Below are positions 53,305 to 61,986 of a stretch of 64,000 nucleotides of DNA, piece by piece. Under the pieces are notes generated by a model. The model had not been told where the DNA came from and made no database searches. It worked only from the letters and a program-made list of their open reading frames with translations. The stretch covers positions 49,055 to 113,054 of the forward strand of contig NZ_JABKDD010000011.1 of the NCBI RefSeq assembly GCF_013623905.1, written 5' to 3'. Origin of the DNA: Brevibacterium sediminis (GTDB taxonomy: Bacteria; Actinomycetota; Actinomycetes; Actinomycetales; Brevibacteriaceae). Each line of letters opens with the position of its first letter. The stretch's first letter is position 1. Position numbers and translations under genes: made by a program.

Positions 53305-53750
53305 TCCTACCTCCCACTGCTCGGTGCGCGCGGTCGGGCGCATCCGACGGCGCGGCCAGTTCGGACGCGTCGATTCCTACATTTCAGCATAGACCTGACT
53401 TACGACCCCTTGGGCAGACGGGCAGAAGTGGGGCCAATAACGGAGCACGCCACCGATTCTCGCCAGGCACGTGTCGAGTTTGAGGGCCGAAGACGACGAG
53501 AATGCCCTCAGTTGGGCGATCATGGTGGCTCTGCCAAGAAATGTGTCATGTGTCCCTGTGGACCATCGATTTGAGATGGTACTCGAATTGTAAACTGCTC
53601 GACAGTCCGAGAAGCCTTGGAGTGGTCTACCCATCAGTAATGTAAGCCGGCGCACAATTGGTGTGTAAAAATGCAGTCTTGGAAAGCGAGATATTCTTTT
53701 GTTTCTCTTGTGGGAAGAATGTGGTGATGTGAGGCTGACAGGTACCTTCT
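53305..53750. other. Gap before the permease-amidase pair
   Basis: About 446 bases whose base composition falls from high GC to distinctly AT-richer by about 53550-53750. Open frames here lack ribosome sites and family resemblance. It probably marks the left edge of acquired DNA and holds the permease promoter. Confidence 0.5.
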
Positions 53751-55208
53751 ATGAAAGAGGTCCAATTGGCGCTCAAAGATGCCTTTAGGAGTCCAGCAAC
53801 GTCGCTGGATGACCAGATGGAAAGTTACGCAACGGAAAGGGTTCCCCGATCGCAAAGGTGGCCTGCCTTTGCAATCCTGCTGATATTGACCGGAAACGTC
53901 ACTGCAATGTTCTGGTTTACTCTCGGTGGGCAAATCGGGTTCCTGGTTGGCTGGCCCCTGATGCTCATTCCGATCGGATACCTGGTGATCGTATCGACTG
54001 TCCTCGGATCGCTGATCATGAGAATTGCGTCCAGGGAAGGCCTGAGTCTTGTGCTTCTGACTCGAGGTCTCGGGTTCGGAGCGAAAGGTTCTGCCGTAGC
54101 CTCGTTTATCTACGGGATCAATTACATTTTCTACTTCATTTTTGAGGGAAGCATCGTATCGCATGCTTTGAGTCAATACTTCGGTGTAGGGCAAAACTCG
54201 ATTACTGCTAGCGCAATATTTGCTTTAGTCGGAGCTGCTGCATTGTTCTTCGCCTGGCGAGGAATGCATTCCATGAACATTCTTCAGAGATTTGGGATGC
54301 CGATCTTTCTGATGCTGTTTGCTGTCGGCATTTTCATGCTCTCCCAGGGGCACGCACTGGTCGGCCCCGGCCAGTGGGAGTCCCTGACTCCCAGTGACCC
54401 GACCGTTATGTGGCAGGCCTTCTCGCTTGTGAACGGGCAAATCGTCTTCCAAGCCCTACTTGCGACCGACTATGGAAGGTTTTCGCGACCGCAGATCGGC
54501 TACAAAGGCACCGCCGGGATCATGTTCGGAGAAATGATGATGATCGCGGTAGTGCTGGTGCTTGGTTCCTTCCTTGCGTTCACCATCTACCCGAGCATCA
54601 CAGAAGGTGACCCGGTGCTTTACTCGACGGACCCAGGTTTCGTATTCGCCCTCATTATGGGTCTACTTGGCGTGATTTTCGCTATCATCACTCAGATCAG
54701 AATTAACGTCATGAACCTCTACTCTGGCTCCCTGGCGTTCTCGAACACCTGGGACGCTTTTGCGAGGAAGCCGATTCGGCGGAATTGGTGGATGGTCGGT
54801 CTGCTAGCGCTTGGCATCGTCCTCTACCCGGTCAACGTCCTTCAGTACACCGACACCTTCTTGGCTGTTACCGGGATCATGACTAATACGTGGATCTTCA
54901 TACTCCTGGCGGACTACTTCATCTGCCGAAAGGGTCTCAAGCTGGCACCTGCGGAAAAGATTGAGTACGACGAGCGTGTCATCCGCGATTGGAATCCTTG
55001 CGGGATGATTGCAATGGCGATTGCTGTAGCTCTTGGAGCCTGTGGACTCGCTGGTCTCTACCCGATCTATTACGCGTCATTCATTGCAATGATTTCAGGA
55101 CCCATAATCCACGTTCTCTTGACCGCTCTGACTAGGGGCAGGTTCTATTCCCCAAAGACCTCACGCAGAAGTGACCAGGTTCTAGAAGGAGAAACCAATG
55201 CCAACTGA
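53751..55208 (+). CDS. NCS1-type nucleobase/ureide permease
   Basis: A 485-residue protein with about 12 membrane segments of the purine-cytosine permease group: ILLILTGNVTAMFWFTLGGQ, IPIGYLVIVSTVLGSLIMRI, TRGLGFGAKGSAVASFIYGI and TQIRINVMNLYSGSLAFSNT. These cotransport cytosine, allantoin, hydantoins or vitamins with Na+ or H+. ATG 53751 lacks a clear ribosome site. The DNA is AT-richer than its neighbours and uses TTA and ATA codons, which points to transfer. It overlaps an amidase gene by 11 bases. Confidence 0.82.
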   Translation: MKEVQLALKDAFRSPATSLDDQMESYATERVPRSQRWPAFAILLILTGNVTAMFWFTLGGQIGFLVGWPLMLIPIGYLVIVSTVLGSLIMRIASREGLSLVLLTRGLGFGAKGSAVASFIYGINYIFYFIFEGSIVSHALSQYFGVGQNSITASAIFALVGAAALFFAWRGMHSMNILQRFGMPIFLMLFAVGIFMLSQGHALVGPGQWESLTPSDPTVMWQAFSLVNGQIVFQALLATDYGRFSRPQIGYKGTAGIMFGEMMMIAVVLVLGSFLAFTIYPSITEGDPVLYSTDPGFVFALIMGLLGVIFAIITQIRINVMNLYSGSLAFSNTWDAFARKPIRRNWWMVGLLALGIVLYPVNVLQYTDTFLAVTGIMTNTWIFILLADYFICRKGLKLAPAEKIEYDERVIRDWNPCGMIAMAIAVALGACGLAGLYPIYYASFIAMISGPIIHVLLTALTRGRFYSPKTSRRSDQVLEGETNAN

Positions 55209-56607
55209 CCAGCTACATTTCGAGTCTATCGAAGGAATCTCGAGCCGAATTGCTCGGCGCGAAATCTCTTCGCGAGAAGTTGTTGAACACATGTTCACCC
55301 GCATCAGCGAAGTAGACCCAATCCTCGGCGCCTACTCATCGATCAATTCCGATTCTGCCCGAGTTGAAGCTGATCAGTTGGATCGCGACTACGCGGACGG
55401 CAGATGGAGAGGGCCGTTGCATGGAGTGCCCGTAGCGGTCAAAGATATCTACGGAGACGCGGGACGCCCATTCGAGATCGGGATGCCGAGTCGGCAAGGT
55501 CTCACCGCGCCGGTCACTGCAACCGTGGTGGACCGTCTTAGGGAAGCGGGCGCGGTCATCCTCGGTCGTGTTCACACCACTGAGGGTGTGTATGGCGAAC
55601 ATACGCTGCCTTTCGAACCTCCACGCAATCCCTGGGGGCTTGACCGGTGGGTTGGGGTCTCCTCGAGCGGTAGCGGATCCTCAACTGCAGGAGGACTGGC
55701 CATTGCTACTTTGGGGTCAGACACTGGCGGGTCGATCCGCATGCCATCTTCGGCAAATGGCGTGACGGGCCTGAAGCCCACCTGGGGCCGCTGCAGCCGC
55801 TATGGCGTCTTTGAACTTGCGGCCACCCTCGACCACGTTGGACCGATGGCACGATCGGCACGTGATGCGGGACTAATGCTGGAAGCTATCGCCGGATTCG
55901 ACCCAAAGGATCCGACTTCGTTATCAGCACCCGTGGACGACTTCGGTCTCCATGCCAGCCGTGATCTGAGTGGATTGAGGATCGGCGTCGACTATTCATG
56001 GGCGCTCACCGACGTGTCTCCCAGTGTTCATCGCAGCCTGCTGTCTGCCATCGACACTTTCGAAGCATTAGGTGCATTGATCGTTCCAATCAGCTTTCCA
56101 GATCCCGAGGAGATCAACGAAGACTGGTTTACCGTCTGCGGAGTCCAGACTGCTCGTGCGCATGGCGGATGGTTTGACTCCCATCTCGACCAGTACGGGG
56201 ACGCACTCGCCGAGGTGATCCAGATTGGGCGGAACGTCACAGCAGTTGAATATCAAGAGGTGCTTAGGAGGCGCGACGATTTCAAAGGCAATGTCGCGCA
56301 TGTGCTTTCCACTGTCGACGCCATGCTGATCCCAGGGCTGCCCTTTGAGGCGCCTCCGGCCGCAGAGATGATGAAGATGGGGGCCGACCAGCTGGCTGAG
56401 GTGCATCGCTACACCGTTCCGTTCACAATGAGTCAGATGCCGACTATTACGTTCCCGACCGGCTTTACTGAGGCCGAAGGACTTCCTGTGGCTGGACAAT
56501 TAGTCGGCGGTGCTTTGAGCGAAAAGAAGCTGGTGAGAATCGCCGATGCGTTCCAGCAGGTGACCGATTTTCACCGGAAGCACCCTGAAGTCGGAAAAGG
56601 CCTCTAA
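55198..56607 (+). CDS. Amidase signature family enzyme
   Basis: A 469-residue amidase: VAVKDIYGDA supplies the catalytic Lys, SSSGSGSSTAGGLAIATLGS the cis-Ser region and SDTGGSIRMPSSANGVTGLK the nucleophile Ser. The family hydrolyses carboxamides, ureides and allophanate, or serves as GatA; the linked permease suggests use of an imported amide such as a ureide or a nucleobase derivative. ATG 55198 has GAAGGAGAA upstream. Its base and codon use match the permease gene rather than the flanking chromosome. Confidence 0.87.
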   Translation: MPTDQLHFESIEGISSRIARREISSREVVEHMFTRISEVDPILGAYSSINSDSARVEADQLDRDYADGRWRGPLHGVPVAVKDIYGDAGRPFEIGMPSRQGLTAPVTATVVDRLREAGAVILGRVHTTEGVYGEHTLPFEPPRNPWGLDRWVGVSSSGSGSSTAGGLAIATLGSDTGGSIRMPSSANGVTGLKPTWGRCSRYGVFELAATLDHVGPMARSARDAGLMLEAIAGFDPKDPTSLSAPVDDFGLHASRDLSGLRIGVDYSWALTDVSPSVHRSLLSAIDTFEALGALIVPISFPDPEEINEDWFTVCGVQTARAHGGWFDSHLDQYGDALAEVIQIGRNVTAVEYQEVLRRRDDFKGNVAHVLSTVDAMLIPGLPFEAPPAAEMMKMGADQLAEVHRYTVPFTMSQMPTITFPTGFTEAEGLPVAGQLVGGALSEKKLVRIADAFQQVTDFHRKHPEVGKGL

Positions 56608-56629
56608 GTAGCAATGCCGATTGAGCACT

Positions 56630-56666
56630 GCGGAGGAGGCCACGCGACTTTGCTGGTCTCCTCCGC
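56630..56666 (+). terminator. Hairpin terminator after the amidase gene
   Basis: GCGGAGGAGGCCA (56630-56642) pairs with TGGTCTCCTCCGC (56654-56666), one G-T pair. Confidence 0.72.
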
Positions 56667-56722
56667 CTGGTCATATGTAGTTGTATCTATTTTGCCTGCA
56701 CCTGCGGGTCTACACTGGCGCC

Positions 56723-57574
56723 ATGTCCGCGTCGCGCACTGACGAGCTGATCCGCCGGCCTCACCCGAGACTGCGATCATTCGTGGGCGATTACGCCGGC
56801 TATGACATCTCCGGCGTCCCCGCGGGGACGCATCTCGGGTTGCCCTCGGGTACGCTGACCTTCATCGTCTCGATCGACGAACCACTGTGCCAGGTCGATG
56901 CGGTCACCGGCAGACGCGAACATTTCGATGTGCTGCTAGCCGGCCTCCACCTGCGCTCGACGCTCATCGCGCACCCTGGCGCGATGACAGGAATCCAGAT
57001 CAACTTCAATCCGTCGGCCCCGCGCGCGTTCTTCGGAATCCCCGCCGCCGAGTTCGCCCATCACAGCGTCGATGTCGCTCGGATCTCCCGGCCGCTGGCC
57101 GCGGAACTGCAAGAGCGGGTCAACCTCGAGACCGAATGGTCCGCCCGCTTCGCCGCCATCGACGACGTGCTCATGCGCACGGTCGATGATGCGAATCGCC
57201 CCCGCGCCGAGGTGGCCGCCGCCTGGCATCGGATCGCTGACAGCCATGGCGGTCTGCCCGTCTCCCTCATCGCCGACGACGTCGGATGGAGCCGACGCTA
57301 TCTAGGCAGTCAGTTCCGATCCGAATACGGGATCGGGCCGAAGGATGCCGCACGAATCGTCCGCTTCGATCGAGCTCGGCGACTCATCCCCGCCGGTCGG
57401 GGCAGTTTGGCGGAGATCGCTGTGAGCTGCGGTTATGCCGATCAGGCGCACCTCAACCGGGATTTCCGGGATTTCGTCGGTCTCAGCCCGAGGCGGTGGT
57501 TGGCCGCCGATGACGTGGCCCGGTCACGGACGGTGGGAACAGATTCGGCGGGGGTCGCCTCGGCGAGGGGATGA
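56723..57574 (+). CDS. AraC-family transcriptional regulator
   Basis: A 283-residue regulator with an N-terminal DUF6597-like sensing part (HPRLRSFVGDYAGYDISGVP, GLPSGTLTFIVSIDEPL) and C-terminal AraC helices (SLIADDVGWSRRYLGSQF, IAVSCGYADQAHLNRDFRDF). ATG 56723 is used; ATG 56681 is upstream in frame. It is followed after 80 bases by a VOC gene, a common pair in actinobacteria, so it may regulate that gene. Confidence 0.85.
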   Translation: MSASRTDELIRRPHPRLRSFVGDYAGYDISGVPAGTHLGLPSGTLTFIVSIDEPLCQVDAVTGRREHFDVLLAGLHLRSTLIAHPGAMTGIQINFNPSAPRAFFGIPAAEFAHHSVDVARISRPLAAELQERVNLETEWSARFAAIDDVLMRTVDDANRPRAEVAAAWHRIADSHGGLPVSLIADDVGWSRRYLGSQFRSEYGIGPKDAARIVRFDRARRLIPAGRGSLAEIAVSCGYADQAHLNRDFRDFVGLSPRRWLAADDVARSRTVGTDSAGVASARG

Positions 57575-57654
57575 ACCGTTCCCATTTGTCCAAGACGTGG
57601 AGGGAGGTGCTCCGCGACGATGGAGTTCCATCTTCGACGAACTCAGGAGTGACC

Positions 57655-58062
57655 ATGTCCGAGAACCATGCCAACGTCTGGCCCACCTTCCGCTACCGCG
57701 ACGCCAAAGCCGCGATCGCCTTCCTTCAGGAGGCGCTCGGCTTCGAAATCGTCGCCGAGTACACGAACGCAGACGATCCGAACCGCGTCGATCACGCCGA
57801 ATTGGCCTGGCCAGAGGGCGGGGGAGTGATGCTCGGGTCCGTCCGCGATGACGGCGGGGTCATGACGAAAACCGGAGTCGCCTCGGGGTCGGTGTATCTG
57901 GCCTCCGGCAACGTCCGCGAACTCCACGCGCGTGCGCTCGCCGCCGGTGCCACCGAGGTGATGGGACTGACCGAACAGGACTACGGGTCGCTCGACTTCG
58001 CCATCCAAGACCCCGAGGGCGTGCTGTGGTCGGTCGGGAGCTACCGAGGGGCGTCCGCGTAG
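57655..58062 (+). CDS. VOC-family (glyoxalase/bleomycin resistance-like) protein
   Basis: A 135-residue two-module protein: VWPTFRYRDAKAAIAFLQEA, LGFEIVAEYTN, DHAELAWPEGGGVMLGS, then YLASGNVRELHARALAAGAT and FAIQDPEGVLWSVGSYRG. Metal ligands of the fold are plausible. It fits the PhnB/glyoxalase-like group; substrate unknown. It lies in the same direction as the AraC gene and is convergent with a TetR gene 20 bases away. Confidence 0.85.
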   Translation: MSENHANVWPTFRYRDAKAAIAFLQEALGFEIVAEYTNADDPNRVDHAELAWPEGGGVMLGSVRDDGGVMTKTGVASGSVYLASGNVRELHARALAAGATEVMGLTEQDYGSLDFAIQDPEGVLWSVGSYRGASA

Positions 58063-58082
58063 GATGTGCTGTCCGGTCGTAG

Positions 58083-58685
58083 TCAGCTCCCGAGGACGGC
58101 GTCAGCGGCCATATTGAGCGTTTCGGACTCCAGCTGAGCCAGCGAGTCCTCAGACGGCAGAGCACGTTCGAGGGCGAGGCCATCGAGGACGGTGTTGAGG
58201 AAACGAGCCGACCGAGGGATGCTGCCGGTATCGGTCAGGGCTCCCTCGTCGGCGAGGACCTGGAGCCAGGCTTCGACCCGGCGCTGTCCGTCGCGCTGGA
58301 TGGCCAAGTACGTCTCACGGACATCGTCGGTCTGTTCGGCGGAGATGAAGCTTTCGGTGACAGTGGTCATCGCTGCCCGTGATTCGGCGCCGATCCCCGT
58401 CATGGACAGAACCTGACGGAGGCATTCGACCAAGCGATCACGGGGCGGAACCGCAGTGTCGCGGATGTCTGTGCTCGGCAGATACCAGTCGTAGACACGT
58501 CGCATGACTTCATCCCGAAGCAGCTGCTGGGTGGGGAAGTGGTGCCGCAGCGAACCGGTGCTCACGCCCACTCGGGCAGCGACCGCCCGCACGCTCAACC
58601 TGGCCGTCACTCCCTCTTCGGCGATGATGTCCGCCGCGGCGGCAAGGATGCGCTCTCGGGTGTCCTTGCGTTCGGTACCACTCAT
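58083..58685 (-). CDS. TetR/AcrR-family transcriptional regulator
   Basis: A 200-residue repressor: LSVRAVAARVGVSTGSLRHH, FPTQQLLRDEVM, and a BetI/PsrA-like C-terminal helical domain (SRAAMTTVTESFISAEQTDD, RFLNTVLDGLALERAL). ATG 58685 (MSGTERKD) is preferred to 58742, which lies within an operator. It is divergent from a membrane protein gene, with two matching palindromes between them, so it very likely represses both itself and that gene. Confidence 0.87.
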   Translation of the reverse strand: MSGTERKDTRERILAAAADIIAEEGVTARLSVRAVAARVGVSTGSLRHHFPTQQLLRDEVMRRVYDWYLPSTDIRDTAVPPRDRLVECLRQVLSMTGIGAESRAAMTTVTESFISAEQTDDVRETYLAIQRDGQRRVEAWLQVLADEGALTDTGSIPRSARFLNTVLDGLALERALPSEDSLAQLESETLNMAADAVLGS

Positions 58686-58733
58686 GCTTCGGTCATCTCC
58701 ACTTCTTGTGCTTCCGTGATCCTCTGTCACTGA

Positions 58734-58785
58734 CCAATACACCGTGTTAGTCTACTCGTGTCCATTCCAACACGCTGTGTTGGAC
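58734..58785. promoter_or_regulatory. Two matching TetR operators
   Basis: CCAATAC-ACC-GTGTTAG (58734-58750) and CCAACAC-GCT-GTGTTGG (58769-58785) have the same 7-3-7 design; the second is a perfect palindrome. Their centres are 35 bases apart between the divergent TetR and membrane protein genes. Confidence 0.7.
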
Positions 58786-58813
58786 CTATGTCGAGTGCCG
58801 AGGGGGCACCCAG

Positions 58814-59467
58814 ATGTTTCGACAATGGAGGCGTCGGCGAGCAATCGAGCGGATCGGGCACGGTGACGGGAGGATTCTGCCGGCGTTCCGATGGTGGCAG
58901 CTGCTCGGGCGGTCGCTGTTCCACCTCGAGCGGGTCGACGCCGAGGGCCGCCGCGTCAGCTACGCGATCGACGTGCGCCAATGGAGAACCGATGAGAACG
59001 GCTACCTCAAGGTCTTTCTCTATCGCAATGACCGGCAATATGCGGTCTCGCGTGTGCCCGCCGTCTTCCCTGTCGAAGGCGGCAATATCGAAGTCGCCGC
59101 GAGCAATTTCGGGTTGAAACGATGTCATTTCGTCTCCGCCGACGGGACCGAGGAACAGCTGCGGCCCAACGACCGATCCGCAGAGGGCCGCCGGGCACGG
59201 CTCGATGAGCATCGACCCCGCCTCAGTCGCGCCATGGGCGTCATTTCAGCTCTGGTGCTGCTGGTCGGGGTTGCGCTGCTGCTGCAGGAGATCGCCGTGC
59301 CGGTGCTGCGAATTCCGCCGATCGCAGAGCGGATCGGTCCTGTCGAGCCTCTGTTCACGATGCCTCTGTGGGTCACAATCGGCATCGGCGTCGTGACAGC
59401 GCTGGCGAGTACCGAGCGGGCGCTGCGAATGCGCTATCGCTGGTGGCTCGATGCGGCAGGGAACTGA
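58814..59467 (+). CDS. Membrane protein of unknown function, TetR-controlled
   Basis: A 217-residue protein. The N-terminal about 140 residues are soluble and rich in aromatic and Arg residues (RWWQLLGRSLFHLERVDAEG), and two membrane segments follow (AMGVISALVLLVGVALLL; LWVTIGIGVVTALAS). I recognise no family. It is divergent from a TetR gene whose paired operators overlap its promoter region, which suggests induction by a specific compound. Confidence 0.7.
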   Translation: MFRQWRRRRAIERIGHGDGRILPAFRWWQLLGRSLFHLERVDAEGRRVSYAIDVRQWRTDENGYLKVFLYRNDRQYAVSRVPAVFPVEGGNIEVAASNFGLKRCHFVSADGTEEQLRPNDRSAEGRRARLDEHRPRLSRAMGVISALVLLVGVALLLQEIAVPVLRIPPIAERIGPVEPLFTMPLWVTIGIGVVTALASTERALRMRYRWWLDAAGN

Positions 59468-59619
59468 CTGTCGTGTAGGAGTAGTCCTTCAGGGCCGCGC
59501 GGTTGTGGAAAATAGGGTTTCACCAGGTGATATAAGGGTTCAATTATCTGTTGCGCGAGCCTAACGTGGGCCTCGGAGCGGTGATCGCCGCCCCAACTCA
59601 TTCGAAAGGAACTCGCACC

Positions 59620-60666
59620 ATGAAGGCGATCGTATTCGAAGACTTCAAGACCTTTCCCACGCTCAAAGACGTCGAGAAGCCCACACCAGGACCAGGTGAA
59701 GTTCTGCTCAAGGTTGCCGGAGCAGGAGCCTGCCACTCAGACGTTGCCGTGTACAACGAATTCGAAGAGGGCGGCCCCGGCGCAGTGCCGCCGCCATTCA
59801 TCCTCGGACACGAGAATTCGGGCTGGGTCGAAGACCTCGGCCCCGGAGTATCTGGATTCAACAAGGGTGACGCCTACCTCGTCTACGGCCCGATCGGCTG
59901 CGGCCGCTGCCGAGCATGTTCGCGTGGACAGGACACCTACTGTGAGAACGCCGCGACCAATCCCTACCTCGGCGTCGGGTTGGGGCGTGACGGCGGCATG
60001 GCCGAGTACGTCACGGTTCCCGCGCGCAATCTCGTCCCGCTCGGCGACGCCGACCCTGTCGCCGCAGCACCGCTCTCCGACGCGGGGCTGACTCCCTATC
60101 ACGCAATCAAGCACTCGCTGCCGAATCTTGCGGGAGGCGGACGCTACGCCCTGGTCATCGGTCTCGGCGGATTGGGCCAAATCGGCGTGCAGATCCTGAA
60201 GGCCCTCACCGGCGCGACGGTCATCGCCACAGATATGAAGCCTGAGGCGATGGAGAAGGCCCAAGCAGCCGGGGCCATCACCGTGGGTGGAGGAGATGAC
60301 CAGGTCGAACGAATCCGTGAGATAACCGGCGGCAAGGGCGTCGATGCCGCGTTTGACTTCGTCGGTGCCGCCTCGACAGTCAAGGTCGCCGCGCAGTCAA
60401 TGGCCCGCATGGGCCGCTGTACAATCGTCGGCATTGCCGGGGGTGCGTATGAATGGTCGTTCTTCACCAACCCCTACGAGGCAACGCTGACGAACACCTA
60501 CTGGGGAACGATTGAGGACCTCCACGAGGTCGTCGACATGTACCGGGCAGGTCAGATCAAGCCGGAAATCGAACGCTACAGCCTCGACGACGGTCTGGAA
60601 GCCTATCGCAAGCTGCAGGCAGGTGAGCTCTCCGGTCGAGCGGTCGTCGTCCCCCACGGCAACTGA
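59620..60666 (+). CDS. Zinc-dependent alcohol dehydrogenase
   Basis: A 348-residue medium-chain dehydrogenase. ACHSDVAVYNEFEEGG begins the catalytic zinc site (Cys), GHENSGWVEDLGPGVSGF supplies the His-Glu pair, GCGRCRACSRGQDTYC the four-Cys structural zinc and LVIGLGGLGQIGVQIL the NAD(P) fold. Closest in pattern to NAD+-dependent aryl/alkyl alcohol dehydrogenases. ATG 59620 follows AAAGGA. It ends three bases from a convergent GAF-type regulator that may control it. Confidence 0.9.
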   Translation: MKAIVFEDFKTFPTLKDVEKPTPGPGEVLLKVAGAGACHSDVAVYNEFEEGGPGAVPPPFILGHENSGWVEDLGPGVSGFNKGDAYLVYGPIGCGRCRACSRGQDTYCENAATNPYLGVGLGRDGGMAEYVTVPARNLVPLGDADPVAAAPLSDAGLTPYHAIKHSLPNLAGGGRYALVIGLGGLGQIGVQILKALTGATVIATDMKPEAMEKAQAAGAITVGGGDDQVERIREITGGKGVDAAFDFVGAASTVKVAAQSMARMGRCTIVGIAGGAYEWSFFTNPYEATLTNTYWGTIEDLHEVVDMYRAGQIKPEIERYSLDDGLEAYRKLQAGELSGRAVVVPHGN

Positions 60667-60669
60667 CCC

Positions 60670-61830
60670 TCACTCCACTCGAGCGTCGACGCCTTCGGCC
60701 CACCGATAGGGCCGGGTGGCGAGGAGGGCTCCGACCGATCGGCGCAGACGCGAGACCTCTGCGCGGACGGTGACCACATGGTCGCCGTCCCCGTAGAGGC
60801 GCTGGCTGAGTTCGGTGGCACTGATGCCGGCCACTCCCGCCGAGGTGACCGCCGCCAGAATCTGCGCCCGCCGTGGCGTGAGCGGAACGACCAGAGGCTC
60901 GGTGCCGGAATGGATATCCAGAACGGGCGGATCTTGCTTCGTCCGCAGAGTCACAGAAGCTCGACGATCGCCGGTGGGTCGCAGCAGCCATCCACCGGTG
61001 ATCTTCTCCGGCAGGCACAGACCGGCACCGGGGATGAGGATCGAGCGGTCGGCGGCCGGCGCCTCGATGCGGTCGCGGCTGCGCACTCCCTGCTGGTACG
61101 CCACCCATCCTGCATCATCGACGACGAGGGCCGGACCGGACGTGCCGGCGAGCATCGCCGACATCCGATCGCGGAGAGTGTTCAACGCTTCCTGCTGAGC
61201 GATCATCAGCCGGGCCTCGGCCAGACGCACCGCCGTCGTCACCAACGACTGCACCGCAGGATGAAGAGTCATCGCCGGGCCGCTGATGTCGACGACTCCC
61301 AAGAGGGTCCCGTCATGCGGGTCGTGGACGGGCACGGCACTGCAGTACCAAGGGTGCTGAGACGCCTCAAAATGTTCGGCGGAGAAGAGCTGGACGGGTG
61401 CCTCCTCGGTCAGAGCCGTGCCGATGGCGTTCGTGCCGACCTTGGCTTCGGACCAATGCGCTCCCTCGACGAATCCGAGCTCATCGGCTTGCCGTCTGGC
61501 GGAAGCCGCACCATCTCGCCACAGAATCACTCCATCGGCATCCGTGACGACGAGGATGAACGGCGCGGCGTCGGGAGCCCGCAACAGCACTGAGCGCATC
61601 TCATCGACGACCAGTCGCAGCCGGGACTTCCGGCGTCGAGTCTCCAGCTCGGCCTCATCGGCGACGATCCGTGCATTCGCACCATCCGGGTCCAGCCCCA
61701 AGCGCAGCATCCGATCCCACGAGCGCCTGACCAGCGCGCGCGGTTGCACCGGCGGCGAAGCCCCGGTGATCACAGCATCGTGAATGCGTGTCAGATCTCT
61801 GGCGAGATGCGCCAGATCCGGCTGAAGCAT
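60670..61830 (-). CDS. GAF-domain regulator (AcoR N-terminal type, lacking AAA+)
   Basis: A 386-residue regulator. Residues about 70-210 form the GAF domain seen in AcoR-like activators (VVTDADGVILWRDGAASARR, EAKVGTNAIGTAL, HPWYCSAVPVHDPHDGTLLG), followed by a PAS-like part and a winged helix at the C terminus (ISATELSQRLYGDGDHVVTV, RAEVSRLRRSVGALLATRPY). The sigma-54 AAA+ and Fis domains of AcoR are missing, as in many actinobacterial versions. ATG 61830 (MLQPDLAH) is used. Divergent from the monooxygenase and convergent with the dehydrogenase, so probably activates both. Confidence 0.82.
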   Translation of the reverse strand: MLQPDLAHLARDLTRIHDAVITGASPPVQPRALVRRSWDRMLRLGLDPDGANARIVADEAELETRRRKSRLRLVVDEMRSVLLRAPDAAPFILVVTDADGVILWRDGAASARRQADELGFVEGAHWSEAKVGTNAIGTALTEEAPVQLFSAEHFEASQHPWYCSAVPVHDPHDGTLLGVVDISGPAMTLHPAVQSLVTTAVRLAEARLMIAQQEALNTLRDRMSAMLAGTSGPALVVDDAGWVAYQQGVRSRDRIEAPAADRSILIPGAGLCLPEKITGGWLLRPTGDRRASVTLRTKQDPPVLDIHSGTEPLVVPLTPRRAQILAAVTSAGVAGISATELSQRLYGDGDHVVTVRAEVSRLRRSVGALLATRPYRWAEGVDARVE

Positions 61831-61986
61831 GCCTTGAGTATAAGCCGGGAACGCACCCCTGACCATGGGGTCGAAGCGTTGGTGAGAATCCCGGCACAGC
61901 GAGGGTCATGCAATCCGATGCAACTCTTCCGAGCCGTAAGAGCCCGGCCTAGTTTGGAGTCACTGAACTCAATGAGGAGGAGTGAC

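Noticed and set aside
53377..53655. A 92-codon open frame on the minus strand in the gap before the permease
   Set aside because: No ribosome site, no family resemblance and composition that shifts along its length. It may be a relic but I cannot support it as a gene.
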